DNA of 64,000 nt from Guadua angustifolia (taxonomy: Eukaryota; Streptophyta; Magnoliopsida; Poales; Poaceae): positions 80,022,437-80,086,436 of the forward strand of contig CM070500.1 in NCBI GenBank assembly GCA_036346375.1, given 5' to 3'. Made by a program: the position numbers and the translations under genes. The notes beneath the pieces are model-generated. The model did no database searches, had not been told where the DNA came from, and saw only the letters and a program-made list of their open reading frames with translations. Positions 9,401 to 20,215 of this stretch are shown piece by piece. How positions within the stretch are numbered: position 1 is the first letter of the stretch; the number at the start of each line of letters is the position of its first letter.

Positions 9401-12400
9401 GGCCGATATGAAAACGGGGACAAAGCCTTTTTTTAACCATTTAATTTGGGGTTTCGGGGCCACCCCGGGCCTTATCCCCTCATTTGATTTTTGGGGGCCC
9501 CTTTTTTTAAATTTCGGGGGGCATTGGCCCCTACCAATTTGCCCAACCCCTTTGTTTTGCCCTTTACGGGCCCTTTTTGGGGCCAACCTCTTTCCCTTCC
9601 GGCCCCTATTTTGGGATGGACAGGGTTTTCCCACCCCCAACCACGGGGTCCCGGAAAATTTTTTCCCAAATTTCCCCCTTTTTCCCCCTTTCCCCACTTT
9701 TGAGTTCACCCCACTTTCCCCAACCCTGCCCTTTCCTCCACCTTCGCAATGGATTTTGGGGTAAGCCCATTCCCCTTTCCCACCGGGGTTTCGCGCTCCC
9801 GAAAGGGGTGCGGGTCCCCCGGGATTCGGCCCCCTCTTCCCTTCCCAGTCCCCGAAGTTGGGAAAGCGCGGCTTTAGTCGGTGCACAAAAGGGCATTTGG
9901 GGGCCTTTGCGGGTAATTGGGCTAAGGCTCCCGGGAGAGGGGGTTTTCCCTTTGGGGCCTGGGGCCCTGGGGGCCCCCCTTTGGGGGGGAGTTCGGAGTA
10001 TTTGGGTGCCCCTGCTTCTGAAGGCGTATGGGGAACCCGGGCCGGAGGCGAATTTTTCCCCTTCTTCTTCTTGTGCTTTCCCCGGGCCCTTAAATTGCTT
10101 CGGGGGGGAAACATGGCCGCCCTTGTAACTTCCGCGAGCCCAAAGCGGGGTTTAAAAACCCTTGGGGCCACGGGTTATAGCGGGTAAAATTTCTTTGGCG
10201 AGGATCCACAGTCGGGGGGGGGAAAAACCCCACGGGGGATACCGGACTGGCGTTCCCAGGCCCGGGCCAACCCCAACTGAACTAACCCTTCCCGCCAATT
10301 TGGGCTAAAGCCGGGTTTCATGGGCGGCAGCCCCTTTTTCCGGGCCGGGCCCTTCTTGCGGACTTCTCCAGGCGCCACCCCGGCCCAAATCCGGCCCTCT
10401 TTGGGGGCCCCCGGGCCCCCCTTTGGGCCGGGGGGTCGGCCCCTTTACCAACCCAGGGAAGGAGAGCCCCTGCGCTTCAAAAAGGGGGGGCCCCCTGGCC
10501 CCGCCCGGGGGCCGCGGGCCCTCCTTCCCCCCGACCTCGTTCCGGCGAAGGCCAAACCCGCCGGGTGGGCAGGGCCGGCCAAATTCCTTCCGCGACCCGG
10601 AAACCGGAAAACAAGTGGGGGCGGGGAAAAGGGCAAACCCCAAAGAGGGCCCCGGGACTTTGGGCCGGGGGGAGGCCATCCGGGGGGAAAAAAGGAACCG
10701 GGAGCCAAACAAAGGAACCCCTTTGCGGGGGGGTCGGGAGGGGGACCGCGAAGGGGCCAAAGCAAATGGACCCGGGTACTCCCCCCGGGGCCATTCCCCC
10801 CCATAAAGGGCAACAAGGGCCAAACCTTTGCTTTGCCCCAAACGCGTTTAACAATAGGGCCGAACCTTAAGAAAACCAGGGTCCTTCGGAGCCGGGTCAA
10901 AATTGCGGGAAGCCACCCAATTGGGCTGGCCGGGGGAATTTAGGAGGGTCAATCGCCCGGACCCCCTTTTTTGTTTTTTGTTCCATTTTTGTTCGAACAA
11001 TTCAACAATTGTAATGGTTTTTTTTTTTTTTTCCATTTTGGGATCTTTCCCGGACAGGGGCGTAGCCGCAGTCCCAACCTGACCGGAGGCGATTTAGGCT
11101 TCGGTAAGAAAATAGGTTTCGCTCGCGTGGCAACAAAGCAAGTTTCCAAGGGTGAGCCCGGGTTTACCTCTTCTTGGACCCAAGGGAGAAAGGAGGTCTT
11201 CAGGCGGACGGGTTGGGTTTAGGGGGCCGGGTTTCAGGGAGTTAAGGTTCGAACCCTTTGAGTCGGGCCCCAAATTCCCCCAAACCCATTGCGAATAAAC
11301 CGGGTTTTTTTATAAAAGGGGTTGGGAACGGAAAACCCTTCCCCCGGGTTGTGAAAATAAGTTGGCCTTAAAGGCAAGCCAACCACTATAGGTGGGCCAC
11401 CGGGTGGCCCGGGCCAAACTTTCGACAAGGCGGGCCCCTTGACACAAAAGGGGGTGCCCCTTCCCTAACCGGGGTTTCCCCCGGGGCAATTCCCCTTGGG
11501 GGGGCCCTGGCCACGGGCGTAGGGCCCCGCCCCGGGGCCAGGGTTCCGGATTTTGACTAAAGGGCCCAAAATTTATTAATTTGGATCTGGGTAAGATTTG
11601 GAAAGGTAGAAATCAAAGGCGCAAGTTTGGGTTTTTAGGTTTTTGGGACTTATTTGGGGAATTAGCCCGATTTTTGGGGAAAGTTTTTGGGGGTATTTTT
11701 GGGTTTTAAAAAAATTTGGGGGGGCCAGGGTTGGGGGGGGCTATTTTTTATTCCCCCCCAAAACACCGGGGAACCCAGAAAAGGGCCAAAATATGAAATG
11801 AATTTGGGAAGGCCCCCAACAAAGGGGAAAAAGCAAAAGTCTTGGCCTTTGAACCCGCCCCGGGTGGGTCCCCAATCGTTCAAGCTCGAACCCTTTCCCA
11901 GGGGAAAATTTCCAAAACTCCCTTGAAAGTTAGGGCCCAGCCCTTTGGGCCCCCCCGGGAATTTGGCCATTTAAAGGCCCTCCAAGGTTGGGCGGGGTTT
12001 TTTAAAGCCCGGTGCAATGGGCCCGCCCCGCCTGGCTTCCTAATTTGATTTGGGCCGCGGGGCCCGGGGCCCCCCTCCCAAGGTTACATCTTGGGCCCTT
12101 TTCTTTGCTTTGGCTTTGGGCTAACCCGGGAACCCAGGGAGGAACCCCTCGGCGGGAAGAAGGGTTTTTCCCGAGGGGGTTCCACCCAAAAAAGGGCTCT
12201 TCCCCAGCGGCCAGGAGGGTACGCTTCCGGGCTTAAGCCCCCCACTTTCCCCCCTTGTTTTTGGGGACCACCAACCAACCTTTTCCCATCCTTCCAAACT
12301 CCGGAAACCCGCGAGGGCGGGGTTTTCCCTTTTTGCACTCCCGGGTGGTCCCCAAACGTAGCGGGGTTACTCCCTTTGGGTTTGCCCCTGAACTTTCATG

Positions 12401-13290
12401 GAATGGGGGGGGCCTTTTCCGGGGCGGCCGGGTTGCCCCGGGAGAAAAAGCGGGAGGTTTGCGGGCGGCGTGAATTTCTGGGGGGGGCCGTCTTCCCCTT
12501 TTAAACCTAGAGGGGCTTTAAAACTGGGGAATTTTAATTCCGTACTATGGCTTGGGAATGCCCCATAGTACGGCGGCGTCTTCTACCTTTTAATTCCATT
12601 TCCCTTCGTGGTCCCCACCCCATAACCTTGGCCCGGGATTTTTGGCCGGGCTCTCGGGACTCTTATCTGAAAGCGAAGGGGGGTTTTTCCTTCCGAAAGG
12701 GCGTCCTTTTGGGCCCGGAAGGGGTCCCCGGGGCCGAGGCCGCCCCCCGGGGAAGGGGGGGGGCCCCCGGGGGGACCCGCCCGGCCCCCGGGGGAAAGGG
12801 AACCCCGCCCCCCCTGGGCGGGGGCCCAAACCGCCCCCCATGGGCGGGGGGGGCCGCCCCCCGGGGGCACAACCGGGGTCTTTCTTCAAAGCCCCCGGGA
12901 CGTGGGATCCTTGGCTGCCCCAAGTGGTTGCGCCAGGTTGGATTATCCCCCTTTTGGGCCCTTTTCCAACTTCCCAAGGGCCCGGAGGCGGCTTGAAACC
13001 TTCCCCATTGAACCAGGGGGGGCCTTTCTTAGGTGGTGCCCAACGCCAAGGGGGACCAAACCCCTCTACGAATATTTTGGTCCTTAAATGAGGGCAACCC
13101 ATCTGAGGGCCCAAGCCAGGACCCCCCTTTCCCAAACCTTAACCCAAGGAACCCAAAAACAAGGTGGGGGGCGGGTTTTTGGGGTGGCAGCCAGAAACCC
13201 GCCAACTTCTGTCGAGGGGTGGGGGAAAAGGGAACCCGGGTCCCAAAAAGTCAAAATTATGCCTTTTTTTGGGGATTTCAGCAAACAGAA
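6441..13290. other. Distorted block: remainder of unit 1 and all of unit 2, probably bad consensus
   Basis: Base texture changes abruptly to runs of GGGG, CCCC, AAAA and TTTT with many doubled bases, yet unit landmarks remain in order. The end of the antisense ORF is recognisable at about 6655-6780 and again at 10965-11060. The GGCAAGCAAC region is at about 7080 and again near 11370. The GC minisatellite is at about 8490-8590. The CACTA-like head is at about 8990-9180, the 5S-like trace at about 9188-9245, the antisense-ORF core near 9700, and RNase H near 13080. Open frames of 100-330 codons on both strands overlap everywhere and are rich in Gly, Pro, Lys and Arg. They are composition artefacts, not genes. 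Normal texture returns at about 13270-13500. Confidence 0.8.
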
Positions 13291-13507
13291 TCGGTGCCCA
13301 AAAGAAATAATCGGACCCTTGTGGTTCCAAGCAAAAACCAAACGGAAGGTCGTTTGGTGGGTTTTACGCCCAATGTAATGGACATTAAGCAACTAGGTAA
13401 AAGTTGAAAATAAATTTGAAATTTAAATTTTTAATTCCCCGTTTGTAATTTGAAATTTGGAAACGTTTGGGTTTTTTTCCCGGGGTAAAGGAGGGAGGCA
13501 TAATATG

Positions 13508-13623
13508 TGATGTTATCATACCACCACTAAAATACTAGATCTTATAAGAACTCGGGTTAAGCGTGCTTAGACGAGAGTAGTAATAGGATAGGTGACCTCT
13601 CGAAGACCACATATGTGGTGTTA
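13508..13623 (+). pseudogene. Degenerate 5S rRNA sequence, unit 3
   Basis: Same 5S-derived sequence as in unit 1, with small deletions (ACTCGGGTTAAG where unit 1 has ACTCTGAAGTTAAG; GACCTCTCGAAG where unit 1 has GACCTCCTGGGAAG). The internal-control words GCGTGCTTAGACGAGAG and TAGTAATAGGATAGG are kept. It stands directly before the truncated LTR. Confidence 0.78.
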
Positions 13624-13629
13624 AAATGT

Positions 13630-13826
13630 CTCAGGGTGATCGCCTCGATCGCTCGCCGGGCCATACGGCTCGCCGGCGCAGTAGCGTGATCGCCTGGCCG
13701 CCCGTCAGACGCCACAGAGGCCGCCGCCAGCAGTAGCAGGCGTGATCGCCACATGGCCAGCGCTAAATCGCCAGCCGCTTGGGCCTATTATTTCTTCAAG
13801 AGGGTACCGTGCAAAGTACATCGACA
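13630..13826 (-). repeat. Truncated gypsy 3' LTR, unit 3
   Basis: Ends on the plus strand GCAAAGTACATCGACA at 13826. It has the same left truncation against the 5S-like copy as in unit 1 and the same GTGATCGCC words. Confidence 0.75.
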
Positions 13827-14087
13827 GAGCCGGCCATCCCAAACGCTACGCTTATTTTTAGACCTTATTTAATGCCGCTATGTCTCGCATGGGACGACCA
13901 CTCACAAGACGCAATGCCTTCGATCCTCCTCATTTCCGCCCATTTTTTGGGACCAAACGCTACTTTTTGCCGCTCGCAACCGCCTTCGTGGGGGTCTATA
14001 TGTGCGCGCCCACTCAATAGCCACATCTTCCGATCTTCTTCATACTTGCCTTGCTTTCGCTTTTACTTGAAAAACTTTACTCGCTTG

Positions 14088-16130
14088 ATGGCGAACTCTT
14101 CTCTCTTCCACCGCCGCCGAGCCGGTGGATTTCGTCACGGATGGCACCCGAGGGTTCCTTCACCCCGACTGGGGACCATCGTGCCAGCCGCCACCAGGAG
14201 ATTATCGCTTCACTGGGACTTATGGCGGGCTTGGTGCCACCATTCTCTGAATTCTTTCTCACTGTCCTCCACTTTTACGAGATTCACCATCTTCATCTTT
14301 CCCCCAACTCCATCGTCCTTCTCTCCACCTTCGCTTACCTCTGCGAGATGTTCGTGGGGGTAATGCCCAATCTCCCCTCTTTCGCCATTCTTCTTGTCGC
14401 GTCTCGACAAATGGGTCGCGAGGAGTTGCCACTTCCGCCTCCGTGATGGGTCGGCCTCCCGCTACATTCCCTTCCAGCCACGCTCCAACTGGAAGACTTG
14501 ACGGAGCGACTGGCTCTATGTCGGTGACGACAGCGGGGTCGACCTCCTTGGGGTGCCTTGCGCGCGGGTAGTAGTCTGCGAGAGCTAGAGCTCGCCCGTC
14601 GAGGAGACGTGGAGTTTCGGCGATGGCGCTCGTGACGACGGCTCGGGCACGACTTGATTGGGGCGCTAGTAGTTCGAGACTTTGTAGCTCGGAGGATCAG
14701 CCCTCGATCGCCGGTCGCCTCTACATGGCAAGATATAGGGACGATTTACATGACGCCGACGCATCTAGCAAGAAGTCTTCTTACTCTTCTTCTGAATGCA
14801 TATTCTCTTCGTGGGTCACCATCACCAATACTTCTTCTTGTGGTGCCGCGAGGAACTTGATGGTCCCGCCTCCGTAACTATCCGCCGATCCCGCCAGCGA
14901 GCGGCTTGTAATTTTGGTCAGGTCTTGCCGCTGGCGATCCGAGTTCAGATAGCGCCTCGATCATCCAAATTTTTCCGCGATGGACTCCACTAGTCCTCCA
15001 GAGTGCCACCAGCTCCCGTGATCGGGGGCCACTCGGCCGACGACGGAGCACTGTGCCATGGCCGATTGTTCCAGACGCCTGCAGACTTTAGAGGGCTCGC
15101 ACCGAGCTCAACTTCAGCCGCCGCTTCGCAACTTCGCCAAGCCGTTTAAGGCGGCGGCGTTTATCTGGGGCGACTCTGCCGCTCTTCGAGTCGGCAGACC
15201 GGCGCCGACTCCAACTCTTGCAGACTATCTCCACCGGCGCCGACTCCATCAAGGCCGACGAACTCTTGGCGCCATCTTCATCGGCACCGATTCCTCTTGG
15301 CGCTAAGCCCATCGCCGGTGCTCGCCGAGCGGCTTTGGTGGCGGCCACTTCCTTCAGCTTCAAGTCGTCTCCAAGGGCAGATCGCCCAGGAGCCCCACCC
15401 AGACATTCAACCACGAAAAGGGCGGCACTGCAGACGGCTCCGGCCGCTGGCCGACGTCGCGGGACCAAAGATTCCTACTTCCGACTCGATCATCCTCGCA
15501 GACGGCTATAGGCTCGATACACCGCCCGAGCCGGGCGAGGCGCCAGAGCTACAAGCACTCTCACGGCAGCTACCCAACGCGAAATCCATGTGACACAACA
15601 AGTGGAAGCGGCGCGAGCGGAGAGGGCAGAGGCATTGGCCCAAGAGAGGGCCACCGAGCGATTTTACCGCCGGGCGCAGGAGGCCGAGGCATCGCGGAGG
15701 GAGGTAGCAGAGGAGCAGCGACGGACGCTGCACAACATCGTGACCATGCTCCGGTATTGTACCGGCGCATGGCGAGGGTTCCGCGCACTGGGTGGACCTC
15801 AGCCGCTGAGCCCACGGTGATGCAAGATGCCCATCGCACCACCGTCGCTGATGTGTTCTCGCTCCGCCACCGCCATGGTCGCCTGCCCGACTAGAAGGGC
15901 AACAATTGTGTACACTGCAACCTTCGGTTGCTTGTTACGCCACCGCGACGCCGCTTTCAACCCAATGACTGCCGCATTTACATTGAATGAGAAAACCTGT
16001 GTAGGCGCTGCAGGAGGTCACGAGCGCCATCAAGATGATGGCGTGGAAGCCCTTGAGCTTGGCACATCGGAATGAGCGAGGTCGGATGATGACGGGCATC
16101 GGTCGCCAACTGCGATCGATGACCCGGCCG
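14088..16130 (+). pseudogene. Tat-type antisense ORF, unit 3 (most complete copy)
   Basis: It starts at ATG 14088, about 95 bp after a TATA-like GTCTATATGTG. After a frame change it reads GLVPPFSEFFLTVLHFYEIH, HLSPNSIVLLSTFAYLCEMF and VGVMPNLPSF, which is the PF04195 domain of Tat-gypsy antisense ORFs. The C-terminal part near 15590-15820 is a helical, Ala/Glu/Arg-rich segment (AARAERAEALAQERATERF), likely coiled coil. The frame ends near a T-rich tract at about 16125. It lies opposite to integrase and RNase H, between integrase and the 3' LTR, as in known Tat elements. Multiple frameshifts prevent one continuous product. No enzymatic activity is known for the family. Confidence 0.75.
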
Positions 16131-17540
16131 CTTTTTGTTTTTTTGTTCCTATTTTTGTATGCTAGAACAATATCAACAATTGTAATGAAGTTGGTATATT
16201 TTGGTTTCACCGGCATGTTCATCTGTCAGATTTTGGGTATGCTTGTCCAAAGATTCTAGGCGATCAGCCCTAGCCTTGCTATGATGCTAACCTACACTCG
16301 TGTTAGGTCGACATTAGGCATTCTTTGAGTAATTGCAATAATGCGAACAGGGATTATGCAAAGCATGCAGAACGTGGACAAGCAAAGTCTTAAGTTTCTG
16401 TACAAGGGTGTCACTGACTCTTCCCTTTTGGAGCTTATACCCTCATGATCTCTTGGAGCCTAACCGCAGCGTTATGCAACAGGGAGGTGAGCTTCCAGGA
16501 GCGGTATCAGGCTTGCGGTGCTCACGGAGACAGCCAGTGGGACTTCGCGGAGTTAACCCGGGTGTACGAGCCACGTTTGAGTCGACCGTGCCACACTCGC
16601 ACTCCCGGTCACCCATCCTTGCGACATAAACACTGGGCATTTCCTTTTATCAGCAAGGAGCCATTAGGTTACCAGAGCCAGTGACAACCACGCATAATTC
16701 CACCCAACGGGGTGCAAATGTGAAAAATAAGTTGGCACTATAAAGGCAAGCAACATATCTTCACTATAGGCCACTGGGCCACCAGCTCTTGGACTGGTCA
16801 CGGAGGCCAAGACTTTGGCGAGCAAGGCGTGGTCGCCCACTTGCTCACCTGACAGACAGGGTGTGATCGCCCACCTTCCCGCCGACTCATTGGGCTTGGC
16901 CAGCGAGCAGGCATGATCGCCCGCCGCTGCGGGGCCACGTGCGCCACCGGCGAGGGAATGGTCGCCCACCGCCGCCTGGTCGCCACGGGTTACTTCGTGA
17001 TGTTTGAGCTACAAGCGCCCAAGATTATCTCTGAATCGCATGGCTACATGAAGCACAAGTAAGCATTGTGCAAAGCATGCAGGAGATATATCAAAGGACG
17101 CAAGTCCTTGCACGGGTATGTTATGGTCCTTTTCTTTGGGACTTAGGCTCTTGTGACGTGGAATTAGCCCACGGCATTGCGTGGCATGGGAGCAGGTTCC
17201 CAGAAGGGGTATTGGGCTTGCGGTGCTCGCGGAGACAGCCAGTCAGTGCTTCGTGGAGCTGAACCGAGGTGTACGGGCCGCGTTTGAGTCACCGTGCCAG
17301 ACTCGCTCTCCTAGTTGCCCGTCCGGGCACGACGCGAAGGCCGGGTGTAACCGCAGATCAGCAAGGAGCAACCAAACCATCATGACACATGACATTTCAG
17401 AAGCTTCGCCAGGACAAGCAAAGGAATAAAGCAAAGCTTTAAGGTAAATAACTTTGTTAACACGCCTCCGACGCCGGGGAAAGCTCACCCATGCAACATC
17501 AATGCAAGCTACCAGAGACTTACAATTTTAGGGGTAAACT
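16131..17540. repeat. Tat-element spacer between antisense ORF and integrase, with GATCGCC-rich stretch (unit 3)
   Basis: No coding sequence is recognised. From about 16800 to 16985 the words GTGGTCGCCCAC, GTGATCGCCCAC, CATGATCGCCCGC and ATGGTCGCCCAC recur. They resemble the repeats inside this element's LTR, which suggests LTR-derived material or a shared minisatellite. The whole stretch recurs at about 22080-23360 and 27800-28950, and in distorted form near 6660-7560 and 10970-11450. Confidence 0.55.
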
Positions 17541-17559
17541 TTCGAATAACTCCACATTG

Positions 17560-18560
17560 AAGGAGTTAGCTGCCTTGATCGCCCTCGGCAACCGACCACC
17601 CCGGTCGAGATATCGAGACCACCTTAAAGGCCTCCCATCGAGATACAGCCAGGAGCTCGCATGCATCCGATTTTACGCAGACCGTGTCGCCAATCGCCAG
17701 TTGTTCTTCATAGACCCGTGCGGGTACTCGAGACTTTGCCGATACTAGCGACGCGAAGCCGCCTTTGCACGCACTCTCCGTATGTTGACATCTTCCGCGC
17801 TCTTTGTCCTTCTGCTGAACGTTGAGACGCCAGCCGAACGATAGCTTCTGACGGAGGAACCTTCCGTAGATGGAAGCGCCGCTAATCGGCTTAGTGTGGT
17901 TCAAAGCGACCACAACACGCCTGAGCTTCTTCCGCCACCGCGCTTCGCTTATGGGCCTCGAACGCTTTCGCCTTTCAAGCTCCCAAGACCATGGCACGCC
18001 GCCTTGGCTATTGCACGGGAGGCCACTCAAAGCCACTTTGGTGCCCATTCTTCCAGAACCCGTGAAAGCCACTGCGAACCGAAAAGCCGTTTCGTGATGA
18101 TACGACTACTCCAAAGCGATGAATCCGATGAACTTGATAGCTTGCCGTGATGGCACGCATTTCGCTTGACCCACTGGTGAACTTGTCGGCGGCAATGGTG
18201 TACCTTGGGCCCGGACGGGCCATATCAATTTCTGCATTCGCCAAGAGAGCTGGATGGTTTGCGAGCTTGGCCGGTCGTGAATTTGCTAAGAATTGGCATG
18301 CTCGACCTCTTCACCACCAGCAAGCATCTAGAGGGCGAGGGTCATAAAATTGCGGAATGCTTTGCCGATAAGCCCCGCGCATATGGCTTCCGCAGATGCC
18401 TCCATAGATATCAGAGAGCAGGGCGCTCCCCTCTTCCCGAGTGATGCACTTTAGGATAATTCCATTTCTGCTTCGGCGGTATAGGTCCCCACCCACCAGA
18501 GTATAGCACTTGGCCTTTCGTGCTATTTTTTCAGCAGAGGCATCATCGTCGGGGATCTCT
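17560..18560 (-). pseudogene. Tat-type gypsy integrase, unit 3
   Basis: Reading the minus strand from about 18590, WMDPILAFL leads into GGDLYRRS and CITREEGSALLSDIYGGICG, the zinc-binding H2C2 region (PF17921) upstream of the integrase core. Core fragments follow in shifting frames. The C-terminal part near 17600-17660 reads WEAFKVVSISRPG, the conserved WEGPF-V-RPG end of gypsy integrases. Single-base deletions break the frame repeatedly, so catalytic residues cannot be traced in one frame. The position fits a minus-strand element, with RNase H to the right and the antisense ORF to the left. In an active element it would insert the cDNA. Confidence 0.72.
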
Positions 18561-18709
18561 TAGTCTCACAGGAAAGCGAGGATGGGGTCCATCCATTGGC
18601 CTTCCCGGCCAAGAGTGGCGATCACTCGGTGATTGCCCGGGTACTCCATTGGGCTAGGCTCCCGGGTGATCGGGCGGCACGCCTTCCCTACCCTGGGTCG
18701 AGACGTGAT

Positions 18710-18895
18710 CGCCAGACTTCGCAGCGTCGAGCAGGGACGACGGCGAGCTGCCCCCCGCTTAGAGCGGGGGCAACGACGGTCAGATCGCCCCGCGGAGCGG
18801 GGCACGACGGCCGCATCGCCTCCACGCTGCGAGCGGGCAACGACGGTTGCAGCCCCGCGGAGCGCGGCACGACGACGGCGTGGAGAGTCTTTCTT
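18710..18895. repeat. GC-rich minisatellite between RNase H and integrase, unit 3
   Basis: GAGCGGG(G)CAACGACGG-type words recur about every 25-30 bases. On the minus strand this reads as Arg/Ala-rich sequence. The equivalent in unit 4 is at 24535-24665, and a distorted one is near 8490-8590. It lies in the linker where the RNase H-integrase spacer of the polyprotein is expected. Confidence 0.7.
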
Positions 18896-18989
18896 CAAAG
18901 ACCCCGACCGACAGAGCGCGTTGAGGATGCGAGCCGGAAAGCCTCGCCCACTAGATGGTTTCGACGAGGGATATGGATATATCCCGCCT

Positions 18990-19350
18990 TCAAGTGGCGC
19001 CCATTTTCCTAACCTTCGCCAAGTAGCGCTCCATGGTAGGATCAGAGCATTGAAATTCTTCCGCCTTGATTGATGACCGCAGGAGTTGCTTTAACTTGGA
19101 GGCGCTGATGCCTAACGCCATGACGCTCGCCGCTAGCTCCTCAGACAAAGAATATTGTTGGTGGCCTTAAAGTCGAGGGCAACCACATACTAGAGGATGT
19201 CACCGGCCGGAGAGACCAGACCCTATCTCACGACCTTCAAGCCTCAAGGAACCGCTCAAGAACAAGGTCCAAGGGAAGCGGTGCTTTTTAGCTTCGTGAG
19301 TGGCGGAGTCCACTCGACAACTAACTCCGCCAACTTACCGTTTGATCGTG
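18990..19350 (-). pseudogene. Gypsy RNase H fragment, unit 3
   Basis: The minus strand corresponds to the RNase H domain that is better preserved at 36990-37420 (ALDFKATNNIAEYEGLL and the LGIQRLQVKG block). Here it carries small deletions. At about 19350 the sequence leaves the gypsy element, in the GTACAAATTTG word, and continues as the CACTA-like head of the next unit. Confidence 0.7.
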
Positions 19351-19701
19351 TACAAATTTGGGACGAACGCCGATCGGAGTTACGAATCAAAAGTTATGAC
19401 CATTTTAATGGTGCTGGATTTCTTATTTGCAAACTAGAATCGTGCCCAAAAGAATATAATCGACAGTATCGTGGATGATTCCTAAAGGTCAAGAACACCA
19501 AATCAAGGTACGTCAAAAGTTATGGTGTTGTTACAAGTTCCGTGAATAGTAATGGCACATATATTGCAAGCATCATTGATAGTCAAAAGTATGAAAATAA
19601 TTTGAAAGCTTTAAATTTTGCTTCCTCCATAGTTTGCTAATTTGAAATAATTGGATCGGTGTCGGTGTTACGGGTTAAAAGGAGGAGGAGGCATAATATG
19701 T

Positions 19702-19802
19702 CGATGTTATCATACCACCACTAAAATACTAGATCTTATAAGAACTCGGGTTAAGCGCTTAGGAGTATAGGATAGGGACCTGAAGACCAATATGTGGTGT
19801 TA
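19702..19802 (+). pseudogene. Degenerate 5S rRNA sequence, unit 4
   Basis: Recognisable from TGTTATCATACCACCACTAA and GATCTTATAAGAACTC. It has several short deletions (TTAAGCGCTTAGGAGTATAGG), making it shorter than the copies in units 1, 3 and 5. It directly precedes the truncated LTR. Confidence 0.7.
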
Positions 19803-19808
19803 AAATGT

Positions 19809-19980
19809 CTAGGGTGATCCTCGATGTCGCCGCAGGTATCGGTTGCCTGCGGCATGCGTGGATCGCCTGCGTCAGACGCACAGAGGCAGCCAAGTAGCAA
19901 GGCGTGATCGCCCCACCGCAGCGCCAATCGCCAGCCTTGGGCCTTTATTTTTCGAGAGGGTACTGCAAAGTACATCGACA
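19809..19980 (-). repeat. Truncated gypsy 3' LTR, unit 4
   Basis: Ends on the plus strand TGCAAAGTACATCGACA at 19980. It has the same truncation point against the 5S-like copy as the other units, with additional small deletions. Confidence 0.68.
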
Positions 19981-20215
19981 AGACTCTGGCCATCCCAAAC
20001 GCGCCTTGTTTTTAGACCTTATTTAATGCCAAGGTTCTCGCATGGGACGACCATCACAAGACGCAATGCCTTCGATCCTCCTCATTTCGCCCATTTTTGG
20101 ACCAGCCTTTTTGTCGCCGCGAACCGCCTCGGTGGCATAAAAATGCGCTTGCCACCATATCACTCTCGATCTTCTTCATACTTCCCGCCTTCCTTTACTG
20201 AAAACTTTATCCTTG

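Noticed and set aside
8173..10171. Open frames of over 300 codons on the minus strand (8173-9177, 9209-10171)
   Set aside because: They lie in the distorted block. The residues are almost only Gly, Pro, Lys, Arg, Phe and Leu from homopolymer runs, similar frames exist on the other strand, and unit landmarks show the DNA is a damaged copy of the Tat unit.
18710..18895. CRISPR-like array, because of regularly spaced repeats
   Set aside because: Plant nuclear context, repeats degenerate and only about 16 bp, spacers not unique and of variable length, lying in a retroelement polyprotein linker. It is a minisatellite.
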